Part shown: positions 23,632 to 31,719 of the stretch, piece by piece | Layout of the letters: the number at the start of each line of letters is the position of its first letter | Numbering within the stretch: position 1 is the stretch's first letter | Source: Planctomycetota bacterium | Lineage (GTDB): Bacteria > Planctomycetota > Phycisphaerae > Sedimentisphaerales > Anaerobacaceae | Assembly (NCBI GenBank): GCA_013349615.1 | Contig: DUZJ01000041.1 | Coordinates: 1-32,333 of the forward strand | Reading direction: 5' to 3' | DNA: 32,333 nt | Notes under the pieces: model-generated | Database searches by the model: none | The model's input: only the letters and a program-made list of their open reading frames with translations | What the model was told of the DNA's origin: nothing | Position numbers and translations under genes: made by a program

Positions 23632-24288
23632 TCACTTTTTTTGCAGCAGGTTTGGTCTCATTCTCTGCAACCATTCGGGCAGTTGCTCACGGGTCACTTT
23701 TTCCCATAAACCTTTTTTCTGTCTCCGCGCGCTTGCCTCCAACTGCTGATACCTGTGATAAAAACTGTGGCGAAAACGCAGGTCGGCATAAGCAAAACCT
23801 TCAGCTACCAAAACTTCATTCAAAAATCTTCCATCCGGCAGTTGGACATAGGCCAGCAGCCGGCCATACTTACCCCTGGTGCGATGTTCTTCAAGATAAA
23901 CCGTAACGTTCTTTCTGCGAGTCAATTCCGATGTAAACTCAGCGGCCTGTGGGCCGAAATACATTACGCCCGTATCCGGGCTTTTACTCTCCGGCGTGTC
24001 TATTCCCCAAAGCCGTATTCTTGTGTAATTCTTATTGGCATCGGGAATGTCTATGTCAATAGTGTCACCATCAACGACCTTTATGACGGTAAAAGTTTTT
24101 TTGTGATATTTTTCAAGGTCGTACGCTCTTGCTTGTGCTTCGGATTTGGGCTGCTGATGCCATCTGCGTTTAAGCGGGCTGTGGTCAAGCCAGATAAAAA
24201 CGGCCGCCAATAGCAAGCACAGGGCAATTACACCGGCTTTCCGGCGTCTGCTCATCGCATAAGCAGGTCTCTTTGCTTTAGATGACAT
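23632..24288 (-). CDS. Membrane-anchored staphylococcal-nuclease-like (SNase) protein
   Basis: This 218-residue protein has a basic start, one hydrophobic segment (about 17-34, AGVIALCLLLAAVFIWL) and then a thermonuclease domain (about 64-205). Catalytic landmarks are present: VVDGDTIDI with the Ca-binding Asp residues, RLWGIDTPE (R92, D97, E100) and RGKYGRLLAYV (R143). It should be a Ca-dependent DNA/RNA endonuclease held outside or at the membrane, for nutrient scavenging or defence against DNA. No good ribosome site is seen; an internal ATG at 24255 would remove 11 residues and leave the signal. It follows lysC by 55 bases. Confidence 0.9.
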   Translation of the reverse strand: MSSKAKRPAYAMSRRRKAGVIALCLLLAAVFIWLDHSPLKRRWHQQPKSEAQARAYDLEKYHKKTFTVIKVVDGDTIDIDIPDANKNYTRIRLWGIDTPESKSPDTGVMYFGPQAAEFTSELTRRKNVTVYLEEHRTRGKYGRLLAYVQLPDGRFLNEVLVAEGFAYADLRFRHSFYHRYQQLEASARRQKKGLWEKVTREQLPEWLQRMRPNLLQKK

Positions 24289-24343
24289 TTGGTGGTTAGT
24301 GACTCATCAAGCGTCGGTCCCGAGCCGGGTCCCGAAACACGGG

Positions 24344-25585
24344 CTACGAACCACGACCTCGTTCTTCCGCCGGTTTGTCTAACTCGAAGGCAAGGCAAAC
24401 AGCCTCAAGGGCCTTCCCGGCCTCGTCTTTGTTGACAATACAACTGATGCGAATTTCGCTGGTCGTGATTGAATCGATATTGACTTTGGCGTTGGCCAAG
24501 GCGCTGAACATTTTATCTGCGACGCCATAATGGGTCCGCATTCCCACCCCGACTACGGAGAGCTCGGCAATATCGTCGCGAACGAAAATACGTTCGCAAT
24601 TAACCTCGTCTTTGATTCCTTCTACGGCCTTTTTGGCGGCGGGCAAATCCGAAGCGCCAATCATAAATGAGAGGTTCGCCTTTTGGGCACTGACTTCGGT
24701 TTGAACGATGTCATTGACAACCACTTTGGCGTTTGCCAGACAGGCGAAGATTTTTGCGGCATTACCCGGAACGTTATCGACCCCGACAAGACCTATCTTG
24801 GCCATATCTTTTTGTACTGTTGCTCCTGAAACTACTACACCTTCCATTTGCGGCACCTCATGAGTAATTATTGTTCCCTCTTTTTCTTCGCTGCTGCTTC
24901 TTATGTGCATCTTGACATCATATTTCTTACCAAAGCCGACAGCTCGAGTATGGATAACACCGGCACCAAGGCTTGCCAGCTCCAGTATTTCATCATAACT
25001 AATCTCTTCTATTTTCGCAGCGTTCTTAAACATTCGTGGGTCGGTCGTGTGGATTCCGTCCACGTCGGTATATATTTCGCACTCCTCGGCTCCCAGCGCC
25101 ACGGCAAGTGCGACTGCGGTCGTGTCTGAGCCGCCTCTGCCGAGTGTGGTTATGTTTTCATTCTCATCTATTCCCTGAAAGCCTGCGACAATAACGATTT
25201 TGCCTTTGTCCAACTGTTTATGAATTCGCTCGGCGTCGATACTTTTTATCTTTGCGTTTGTATAAACACCGTCGGTAAGCATTCGGATTTGCCCGCCCGT
25301 AAAGCTGATAGCATCGTAATCCACAGCGTCCAGGGCCATAGCAAAAAGCGAGACCGTCTGCTGCTCACCGGTACTTAACAGTTGGTCCATCTCGCGTCTG
25401 GGTGGATTAGGATTGAGCTCCAGAGCGTCGGCAATGAGCTGGTCGGTCTGTTTGCCGCGTGCTGAAGCCACAACTACAACCTGATAGCCTTTTTTAACGG
25501 CCCTAATTACCCGCTTTGCAGCCCGTCGAATCTTTTCCGCATCAGCAATTGAAGTCCCACCAAATTTTTGAACAATTATTGCCAT
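24344..25585 (-). CDS. lysC: Aspartate kinase
   Basis: This 413-residue enzyme phosphorylates aspartate, the first step toward Lys, Thr, Met and diaminopimelate. The kinase domain has KFGGTS (7-12), the STGEQQ segment, and TLGRGGSDTTAVALA. Two C-terminal ACT domains (IGLVGVDNVPGNAAKIF and LSVVGVGMRTHYGVADKMF) imply allosteric feedback by Lys and/or Thr. Length fits monofunctional class aspartokinases. It is the third gene of hom-apgM-lysC, 69 bases after apgM. Confidence 0.97.
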   Translation of the reverse strand: MAIIVQKFGGTSIADAEKIRRAAKRVIRAVKKGYQVVVVASARGKQTDQLIADALELNPNPPRREMDQLLSTGEQQTVSLFAMALDAVDYDAISFTGGQIRMLTDGVYTNAKIKSIDAERIHKQLDKGKIVIVAGFQGIDENENITTLGRGGSDTTAVALAVALGAEECEIYTDVDGIHTTDPRMFKNAAKIEEISYDEILELASLGAGVIHTRAVGFGKKYDVKMHIRSSSEEKEGTIITHEVPQMEGVVVSGATVQKDMAKIGLVGVDNVPGNAAKIFACLANAKVVVNDIVQTEVSAQKANLSFMIGASDLPAAKKAVEGIKDEVNCERIFVRDDIAELSVVGVGMRTHYGVADKMFSALANAKVNIDSITTSEIRISCIVNKDEAGKALEAVCLAFELDKPAEERGRGS

Positions 25586-25654
25586 TGTTAAACCTGTTAA
25601 AAAACTACATTATGTGTTTTAGTTTATTGAATTCGGCGCCGAAGACTAATCTCT

Positions 25655-26842
25655 TTAGCTTTTTAGGAAGTATTCCATAATTTCAAAGCCTTTGTCTATT
25701 CTAAATCCTGACTTGGCGGCATTGGCTTCGCTAAAAGTTGTATGCAAAATGCCGCTAACATTGTCACCTGCCATAGCGAATGGGACCGGCTCAGACGAGT
25801 GGGCCTTGCTTGAGACAGGCGTAGGATGGTCGGGCATAACCAGTATTCGCCAGCTTTCGTAATTCTGCATCGCCTCAAGCACAGGGCCTACGATATGCTT
25901 ATCAATTTGCTCGATGGCTTGTTTCTTCATCTCGGCGCTGCCGTTATGAGATGCTTCATCCGGTCCTTCTATGTGGACAAAAACAAGGTCATATTTGCCG
26001 AGCGCCTTTATCGCTGCTGAGGCCTTGCCCTGATAATTTGTGTCGACAAAACCGGTGGCGCCCGGAACCTCTATCAGCTCAAAACCAATCAGCTTTGACA
26101 GACCCCTTACCAGGTCGACAGCGGTTATGGCGGCGCCTTTGATTCCAAACCGCTTCTGGAAACTTTCCATCCTCGCCTTCCTGCCCTGTCCCCAGAGCCA
26201 GATGGAGCTGACCTGATTTTCGCCAAGGTCTTTTCTGACCCTGTTAATGTCGTGATTACTGAAAAGTTGCTGTGAACGGGCCATCAAATCTATGAGCATC
26301 TCGGCGCCTTTGCCGCGGGGCAGGAGCTTTTCTATTTTCTGTCCCAAGTTGTCGTGCGGCGAATAGGTCTGAACGTCGAAATCCAGCCCTTTGAAGACCA
26401 GCAGGTGCCGGTAGCTTACGCCCGGATAAAGCTGAAACTTCTCATTGCCTAATTGTTCGTTCAACTCTTTTATCAGCGCCCTTGCTTCTTCGGTGGAGAT
26501 ATGTCCGGCACTGTGGTCTGCCATTTTGCCGTCGGCAATTGTAACCAGATTACATCGGAAGACCCAGTCGTTCATTGATAACTTGATATTTTGTGCCACC
26601 GCCTCTATGGGCGCCCTGCCGGTGTAAAACGTGAGCGGGTCGTAGCCCAACAGGCTCATTTGAGCAACATCACTGCCTGCTTCCATATCCTCCGGAATTG
26701 TCCGGACAAGACCCTGCCTGCCCTGCGTACTGACTTCGTCCATATTTGGCGTTTCAGCGGCATCAAGTACCGTTTTACCACCGAACTGTTCGAGCGGTTC
26801 ATCCGCTGCACCGTCAGGGACTATTATCGCGTATTTAGTCAT
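25655..26842 (-). CDS. apgM: ApgM-like metalloenzyme, probable homoserine kinase
   Basis: This 395-residue protein belongs to the alkaline-phosphatase superfamily branch of archaeal-type cofactor-independent phosphoglycerate mutases. It starts KYAIIVPDGAADEPL (metal Asp), has AGSDVAQMSLLGYDP with the nucleophile Ser, HIEGPDEASHNG (metal Asp/His) and MPDHPTPVSSKAHSSEPVP. Members next to hom and lysC form a described subgroup proposed to be homoserine kinases (TIGR02535 in my memory), replacing GHMP-type ThrB. The placement here, translationally fused to hom by a TGATG overlap and followed by lysC, strongly favours that role over glycolysis. I chose ATG 26842; the TTG one codon earlier is unnecessary. 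Confidence 0.88.
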   Translation of the reverse strand: MTKYAIIVPDGAADEPLEQFGGKTVLDAAETPNMDEVSTQGRQGLVRTIPEDMEAGSDVAQMSLLGYDPLTFYTGRAPIEAVAQNIKLSMNDWVFRCNLVTIADGKMADHSAGHISTEEARALIKELNEQLGNEKFQLYPGVSYRHLLVFKGLDFDVQTYSPHDNLGQKIEKLLPRGKGAEMLIDLMARSQQLFSNHDINRVRKDLGENQVSSIWLWGQGRKARMESFQKRFGIKGAAITAVDLVRGLSKLIGFELIEVPGATGFVDTNYQGKASAAIKALGKYDLVFVHIEGPDEASHNGSAEMKKQAIEQIDKHIVGPVLEAMQNYESWRILVMPDHPTPVSSKAHSSEPVPFAMAGDNVSGILHTTFSEANAAKSGFRIDKGFEIMEYFLKS

Positions 26843-28164
26843 CAATCCTTGTCCTCTGGAATATCCACGATTCTTATACAGACCGGCTTTCCACTGAGGA
26901 CATCCAGCTGCTCCAGCTCGCCTAATGCGGCGGTAACATTTTTCTGCTGCGTAGGATGTGTTGTGATTACCACCGGCACAGTATTGTCAGGCCCACGGCC
27001 TTCGTGCTGTAATGCGCCGGATATACTTATGTGGTGGTCGCCGAGTATCCTGCTATAGCTGGACACCACGCCAGGCTGGTCCTTTGCCAGAACCTTGATA
27101 TAGAACCTGCTCACACAATTGCCGATTTTCTCTATCAGCAACTCTACTTCGCTCCTCGGTTTGAGATGCAGGTGCCGGAAAGTGGTAGCGGAATTGCCAA
27201 TAGCAACATCGATAATATCGGCGACAACCGCACTTGCGGTAGGCATCATTCCCGCGCCCCGGCCATAGTACATTACCTGGCCGACGGCGCTGCCGAAAAT
27301 ACTAACAGCATTAAATGGGCCGTCCACGCGGGCAAGCGGACTATCCTTGGCGACAAAAGACGGGTGCACCCGCAGTGAGATCCTGCCGTCTTTGTCTTTT
27401 TGTCCGATAGCTAACAATTTCAGGACGTATCCCATTTCACCGCCGTAGCGAATATCAACCTTTGAAATAGCTTCAATGCCCTCGACAAAGATGTCGTCGA
27501 GTTTAATTTCGTACCCGAACGCGATGGAAGCCAGGATAGCTAACTTGTGCGCGCTGTCCCCGCCGCTGACATCGAGCGCAGGGTCTGCCTCAGCATAGCC
27601 CTTCTTCTGGGCTTGTGCGAGTGCCTCGGAGAAATCCTCGTTTTTGCTGGTCATCTCGGAGAGGATATAGTTGCACGTTCCATTCACGATGCCGTACATT
27701 GCGGTGATATTGTTTGCCGTTAATCCTGTTCGAATTGAGGAGACAATTGGTATCCCGCCCGCACAGCTCGCCCCAAAAGCAATACAGCGGTTGTTTCTGT
27801 GAGCGCAATGCATAAGTTCATTGCCGTGCTCGGCTATTAAGGCCTTGTTGGCGGTAACCACGTCTTTGCCCGCTTCGAGCATCTTGAGCTGGACGTCTTT
27901 CGCTGCATCGGTTCCACCGACCAGTTCGACACCTATTTGAATGCTGTCATCATTTAGAAGCCTGTTTATATCATTGGTGAGGATACCTGCCGGCAGCCTT
28001 ACAGGCCGAGGTGACTCGGTGTCGGTATCAACTACGCAGGCAAGCTCAAGACGCAGGCCGGTTTTAGCTGCTATTCGCTGGCCTTCTTCCAGTATCAGCT
28101 TCGCAACACCGCAGCCGACCGTACCAAAGCCGACAAGCCCAACTTTTACAATTTTCTCAGCCAT
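26842..28164 (-). CDS. hom: Homoserine dehydrogenase
   Basis: This 440-residue enzyme reduces aspartate semialdehyde to homoserine with NAD(P)H. KVGLVGFGTVGCGVAK (7-22) is the nucleotide-binding motif. VVTANKALIAEHG, the FGASCAGGIPIV region, and KKGYAEADPALDVSGGDSAHKL hold the catalytic Lys/Asp residues. A C-terminal ACT domain (from FYIKVLAKDQPGVVSSY) suggests Thr feedback. ATG 28164 is preceded by AGGTG. The frame stays open for 19 more codons upstream, but those codons come from an interspersed repeat (translated MIPRCARNDKKGG), so I exclude them. Its TGA overlaps the ATG of apgM by one base. Confidence 0.96.
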   Translation of the reverse strand: MAEKIVKVGLVGFGTVGCGVAKLILEEGQRIAAKTGLRLELACVVDTDTESPRPVRLPAGILTNDINRLLNDDSIQIGVELVGGTDAAKDVQLKMLEAGKDVVTANKALIAEHGNELMHCAHRNNRCIAFGASCAGGIPIVSSIRTGLTANNITAMYGIVNGTCNYILSEMTSKNEDFSEALAQAQKKGYAEADPALDVSGGDSAHKLAILASIAFGYEIKLDDIFVEGIEAISKVDIRYGGEMGYVLKLLAIGQKDKDGRISLRVHPSFVAKDSPLARVDGPFNAVSIFGSAVGQVMYYGRGAGMMPTASAVVADIIDVAIGNSATTFRHLHLKPRSEVELLIEKIGNCVSRFYIKVLAKDQPGVVSSYSRILGDHHISISGALQHEGRGPDNTVPVVITTHPTQQKNVTAALGELEQLDVLSGKPVCIRIVDIPEDKD

Positions 28165-28183
28165 AAGGCACCTATTGTCATTC

Positions 28184-28275
28184 CCGCCCTTTTTGTCATT
28201 CCGAGCGCAGCGAGGAATCATATTCAGACCCCAAATTTATTTGGGGGTTGCATTTAGCCCCGCGTTTTACGCGGG
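28184..28275. repeat. Repeat-derived hairpins in the hom leader
   Basis: The stretch upstream of hom carries two perfect 7-bp hairpins, CCCGCGT/ACGCGGG (28259..28275, 3-base loop) and CCCCAAA/TTTGGGG (28229..28246, 4-base loop), plus TCATTCC/GAGGAAT-type repeat pieces (28184..28220). Neither hairpin is followed by a T-run on either strand. They resemble small mobile palindromes rather than an attenuator. Confidence 0.55.
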
Positions 28276-28283
28276 ATTGTTAA

Positions 28284-28312
28284 TAATTACCAACTATGCA
28301 GTAAATCGTCAA
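28284..28312 (-). promoter_or_regulatory. Candidate promoter of the hom operon
   Basis: On the minus strand, TTGACG (28307..28312) and TAATTA (28284..28289) are 17 bases apart. The transcript would carry a leader of about 113 bases containing the two hairpins. The rest of the gap 28313..28380 is A/T-rich without evident signals. Confidence 0.35.
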
Positions 28313-28380
28313 TAATCAATAATCAATTAACTTCGGTCAAGTAAAAACCGCCAAATAAATACTATAAGCAAATGAAATAA

Positions 28381-29280
28381 TCAGTATAGTTTCCGGGTAT
28401 TTATGAGCCTGGAAAAATCATCGGTGTTGACGAAGGCGTCGGCGCCTTTGGGATTGTGTTTGGTGAGCATTTTTATTGTTGCGGTGAATTTTTTGTCGAG
28501 GCCTGCAATGAAACAGTCAGGGCGGTTGGAGGAATTGTCAATTAGATTCCTCGACTCCGCCGCCGTGCTTTCCGCCGAGAGGCATCCTGTGGATTGCGAA
28601 AGCAAGAACGGGTGCTCCGCTCGGAATGACAGTTGATAAGCGTGGAGTGTCAGTCGCTCGATGAGCGGCTTTTCGGTATGGTCCCTGGCAAGTCGGTAAT
28701 CCAATTTGAAATCGGACAGAAATAACGAACGCGAGCTGCCATATAACGGGTCAATCGCCAAAGGCAGTCCGACGTGAGGCAGATGGACGCGAATTTGATG
28801 CGTCCTTCCGGTTATGGGGCTAACAGCCAATAGCGCAACGGCCCCGAAATCAGCAAGCAATTTCCAATTAGTAACTGACTCCTTACCCTTGTTGCGGGTG
28901 ATGCACATAAGGCTCGGCTTCTTCGGGCTCTGTGCCAGAGGTACATCGATTCTGCCTTGCCGGCCGGGGACTACGCCGGTCACGAGAGCCAGATACGTCT
29001 TTTTGACATGTCTACTCTTGAAATAACCTGTGAATCGTGTTTGTGCCTCAATGTTCTTGGCGAAAATCATAACGCCGGAGGTGGCTTTATCCAGCCGATG
29101 TACCAGCCGCAGCTTACTGCGTATTTGCTCACCCAACTGCTCGCCGAGCATATCTGCAAGCTGATGCTTACCGCTGCGGTCCTTCGTAACCGATACCCCG
29201 CTCGGCTTATTGATGACCAGAACGTCGTCATCGTGATATACTATTTCTATTTCTTGTTTCGCTATCTTTCTCTCTGCCGC
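28381..29280 (-). CDS. RluA-family pseudouridine synthase, 5' end frameshifted or non-canonical
   Basis: The frame encodes an rRNA/tRNA pseudouridine synthase. LVHRLDKATSGVMIFAKN contains the catalytic Asp, GRTHQIRVHLPHVGLP is the second family motif, and PLAIDPLYG the third. The first ATG in frame (29151) would cut off conserved sequence. Upstream codons up to a TAG at 29281..29283 still read as family protein (EIVYHDDDVLVINKPSGVSV), yet contain no ATG, GTG or TTG. An ATG at 29323 in another frame opens MLKTHRRLVLVNLLGG, a plausible family N-terminus; deleting one base between 29323 and 29240 would join it to give 313 residues. So this is a recent frameshift, an assembly error or a rare start codon. 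About 70 C-terminal residues beyond the catalytic domain are low-similarity. Confidence 0.85.
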   Translation of the reverse strand, partial: AAERKIAKQEIEIVYHDDDVLVINKPSGVSVTKDRSGKHQLADMLGEQLGEQIRSKLRLVHRLDKATSGVMIFAKNIEAQTRFTGYFKSRHVKKTYLALVTGVVPGRQGRIDVPLAQSPKKPSLMCITRNKGKESVTNWKLLADFGAVALLAVSPITGRTHQIRVHLPHVGLPLAIDPLYGSSRSLFLSDFKLDYRLARDHTEKPLIERLTLHAYQLSFRAEHPFLLSQSTGCLSAESTAAESRNLIDNSSNRPDCFIAGLDKKFTATIKMLTKHNPKGADAFVNTDDFSRLINTRKLY

Positions 29281-29408
29281 CTAATAAATTTACTAAAACT
29301 AATCGGCGATGGGTTTTCAGCATTGCACAGAAGAAGTTACAGGTGCCGGAAGGCATAGAAGCCGGTTTCCTGTATCTGCACAAGACAGGATTACCTCAGA
29401 CTCGTCCA

Positions 29409-29438
29409 GCCCATCCTTTTATAGACTTTAGGATGGGC
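29409..29438. repeat. Hairpin, 9-bp stem
   Basis: GCCCATCCT (29409..29417) pairs with AGGATGGGC (29430..29438) around a 12-base loop. It lies in the 231-base gap between sppA and the RluA-family gene, both on the minus strand. No T-run follows on either side. Confidence 0.5.
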
Positions 29439-29462
29439 GGGACTCGCAGGTTTTTAGGCTCA

Positions 29463-29497
29463 CCCCGTTAGAAGTAAGCAGTCGACTTCTAACGGGG
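29463..29497 (-). terminator. Stem-loop 3' of sppA
   Basis: Perfect 13-base arms CCCCGTTAGAAGT and ACTTCTAACGGGG enclose a 9-base loop, 17 bases after the sppA stop on the minus strand. The sequence after the stem is not T-rich, so intrinsic termination would be weak; it may act in RNA stability or belong to a repeat family. Confidence 0.45.
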
Positions 29498-29514
29498 CTC
29501 ACGGTTGTCAGCCG

Positions 29515-30570
29515 TTAATATCCGGTCCAGAGATATAATAGCTGCGGCGTACTAAGCTCGTACAATGTGGCCCTGTCGAACTTTAGAATATTCTTGCTTC
29601 GTAAAGTCAAAAAGCCGGCCAAAGAGAACGGCCTGCGATATTCCACAACCTGTGCCTTTTCAATCTTTGCCAGCTCCAAAACCCTCTCTATTGCCTTATC
29701 GAGATAGCCCACCTCGTCAATCAGCTCTTTTTCTTCTGCCTCTATGGCGCCATAAATGCCGCCGTCAGCCAACTCTTTTACATCACTTACATTAAGCGAC
29801 GGCCTGCCATCGGCAACAACCTGTACGAATCTTTCAAAGGCGGGATTGATTAGCCTGTCCTGTACATATTGCTGCTGTTCTTGTTCAAACGGCTTGAACA
29901 TACTGGGCCAGCCTTTTTTCGGGCCTGAGGTGATAATGACCGGCTGAATACCAAGCTTTTCCTCAAGCAATTGCTGCAAAACAAAGTGTCCGAATATCAC
30001 GCCAATCGAGCCGGTAATCGTTGTCTGCTCAGCCACGATTTTATCGCATGCAACGGACGTATAATAGCCGCCTGAAGCAGCGACGCCCTGCATAAACGCG
30101 ACGACCGGCTTGCCCGCTTCGTCCCGGTACTTGCGGATTTCGTTATATATCCGGTCGCTGCCTGAAATCGTGCCGCCCGGCGAATTGACACTAATAATCA
30201 ATCCCTTCACACGCCTGTCCTCTCGGACCCGCTTTAGCTGCCTGTACACATTTTTAGCCTGAAAGCCGTCTATTATGCCCTGCACTTTGATTATCACAAT
30301 TTTGTTTCCTCGCGGCCCGGCTTGTATCACTTCCTCAGTAAAAAGGTCTCTTTTTCCTGTCGCAAAGAGCGCAACCACACCCATCCGCATAAAAAGTAGC
30401 GCGATATTTGCCATAACCGATAGTGCCAAGACAATGCCCCAAAAGATTTTCCAGCCGCCCCCTGTCCTTGTCGGCCCTATTGTCGGCCCGCTTAAAGCCG
30501 CGCCGGGAATTGGCCCTGACGGCTGCGGACCCGTTGACCCCGATTGATTACTATTCTGCTCAAAATCCAT
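29515..30570 (-). CDS. sppA: Signal peptide peptidase SppA, 36-kDa type
   Basis: This 351-residue membrane serine protease degrades leftover signal peptides. A Pro/Gly-rich cytoplasmic N-terminus (1-39) is followed by one membrane anchor (about 42-65) and the ClpP-like protease domain (about 90-310). The nucleophile is S166 in GVAASGGYYTS, and the general base is K218 in TSGPKKG. The 52-residue distance equals that between S147 and K199 in the B. subtilis enzyme. ISVNSPGG is the oxyanion-side motif. I chose ATG 30570 because AAAGGA lies six bases upstream; earlier in-frame starts extend into the leader. Promoter boxes lie at 30618..30646. Confidence 0.95.
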   Translation of the reverse strand: MDFEQNSNQSGSTGPQPSGPIPGAALSGPTIGPTRTGGGWKIFWGIVLALSVMANIALLFMRMGVVALFATGKRDLFTEEVIQAGPRGNKIVIIKVQGIIDGFQAKNVYRQLKRVREDRRVKGLIISVNSPGGTISGSDRIYNEIRKYRDEAGKPVVAFMQGVAASGGYYTSVACDKIVAEQTTITGSIGVIFGHFVLQQLLEEKLGIQPVIITSGPKKGWPSMFKPFEQEQQQYVQDRLINPAFERFVQVVADGRPSLNVSDVKELADGGIYGAIEAEEKELIDEVGYLDKAIERVLELAKIEKAQVVEYRRPFSLAGFLTLRSKNILKFDRATLYELSTPQLLYLWTGY

Positions 30571-30617
30571 AATAAATCCTTTCCAAAGTAAATCCTTCAA
30601 AAACATTTACTATTAAC

Positions 30618-30646
30618 AGTGTAGAACCAATCAACTCCGCTGTCAA
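30618..30646 (-). promoter_or_regulatory. Promoter of sppA
   Basis: A perfect TTGACA (30641..30646, minus strand) and TACACT (30618..30623) are 17 bases apart. Predicted transcription starts near 30611, about 40 bases before ATG 30570. Confidence 0.5.
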
Positions 30647-30720
30647 TCTACATATATTGGATACATTAGTGTGTGGTATTGCCGATTGCTCGATTCTGTC
30701 ATTCCCGCCCCAGCTCGACT

Positions 30721-31034
30721 TTTTGCCTTTGAAATTGGGTTTGTTTGGGTTTGTATTGGGTTTGAATTGGGTTTGTTTTGGCATTTTATTGGCTTTAATT
30801 GGGTTTGATTGGGTTTGTATTGGGTTTGAATTGGGTTTGTTTTTCCCACGTTCACCAAGTGTCCTTTTTTCGTAATCCTTTGTTGAAACTCGGCTTACGT
30901 TCATTTGGGCATTTCGGAGATTGGGTTTGTTTTGCATAAAAGTGCTGATTTGTAGTGCGCTCACTACAAATGTAGAGGGGAAATTAGTGAAAAGTGAGCT
31001 AAAATGCCTAAAGTGAGCTAAAGTTGGATTCGCG
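30721..31034. repeat. Interspersed repeat with phased A-tracts, right (inverted) copy
   Basis: This is the inverted partner of 1..335. Read on the minus strand it gives the two CTTTAGCTCA-like units (31001..31025), a perfect 10-bp hairpin (30948..30957 with 30962..30971, loop of four), the same core, and the T/G-rich array (30735..30845 on the plus strand) in which TTT runs recur every 10 to 11 bases. The hairpin is longer here than in the left copy (10 versus 7 bp). A minus-strand open frame through it and its flanks (30560..31219) is low-complexity and I do not call it a gene. Confidence 0.85.
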
Positions 31035-31563
31035 ATGATTGTATATCGTATATCGTATTGCGTATGTCGTAATGGATTCCCGCCTGCGCGGGAATGACAG
31101 GTGTGACGGGAGGCTGTGGATTTTGGGGCGTTTGGGCGGCTTGGGAAAGCCAAATGATTATTGATTCCTTCGACTTTGCTCAGGACAAGTATTGATAAAT
31201 GATTATTTGTTGTTCCCATAAGGATTTTCCGTTTCTCTCCAAGACTATTTAAGAACGACTAAATCTGACTTGGGCCTGCTGGCCCGATTCGTGCGGTTCT
31301 CCGCTGAACTGCCATTTCTATGGCAATTTATATTATAACAAACTCGTCAGGAATGTTCAATGAAAATTAAACTTTTTTCCAAAAAAAATTGATCAAAAAA
31401 GTGCTTTTTTTTGCCACTAAGACATCCGTCTTCGCTGGGCGATGCCAGCTTAGCCGGACAGGCTCCGGCACGAAAGGAAATTAGACGCAGATTGCGCAGA
31501 TTAACGCAGATTTCCACGGATTTAACGGATAAGAACCATAATAATTCTGTTTTTCTTAGCAAA
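31035..31563. other. Gene-free region with repeat fragments
   Basis: No credible gene is seen. The region has GTATATCGTA repeats (31041..31070), an ATTCCCGC/GCGGGAAT hairpin (31076..31095), a CCTTCGAC...CTCAGGAC piece (about 31167..31188), an A/T-rich stretch with long A and T runs (31370..31415), and an ACGCAGATT-type repeat block (about 31480..31520). The same kinds of fragments occur at 23440..23605. Confidence 0.6.
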
Positions 31564-31594
31564 AATGACCAAAAAAGCACTTTTTTTGGTCATT
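31564..31594. repeat. A/T-rich hairpin, 13-bp stem
   Basis: AATGACCAAAAAA (31564..31576) and TTTTTTGGTCATT (31582..31594) are perfect inverted arms around GCACT. Because of the A/T tracts it could terminate transcription in either direction. A related sequence, AAAAAAGTGCTTTTTTT, lies near 31395..31412. The remaining bases to 31719 contain only an ATCCCTGC/GCAGGGAT inverted repeat (about 31632..31656) and a GCCGCC/GGCGGC pair (about 31680..31694). Confidence 0.5.
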
Positions 31595-31719
31595 CGAATT
31601 TGATTTGACGGATAAGGGGGGTTGGAATTTGGATCCCTGCCTAAAGCATGCAGGGATTCGGGCTATTTTATTGGCCAGCCGCCATGGGCGGCGATTGTTT
31701 CGTCAAGTACTTTCGCACT

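Noticed and set aside
28165-28290. Lysine or threonine attenuator/riboswitch before hom
   Set aside because: No terminator T-run, no Thr/Lys-rich leader peptide, and the hairpins look like interspersed palindromes.
28403-28636. Plus-strand ORF opposite the C-terminus of the pseudouridine synthase
   Set aside because: No ribosome site or motif; the minus-strand frame continues a recognised family protein.
30560-31219. 219-codon minus-strand open frame over the right repeat
   Set aside because: It spells only repeat-derived peptides, including the peptide encoded by ATTCCCGC-type palindromes, and has no ribosome site.
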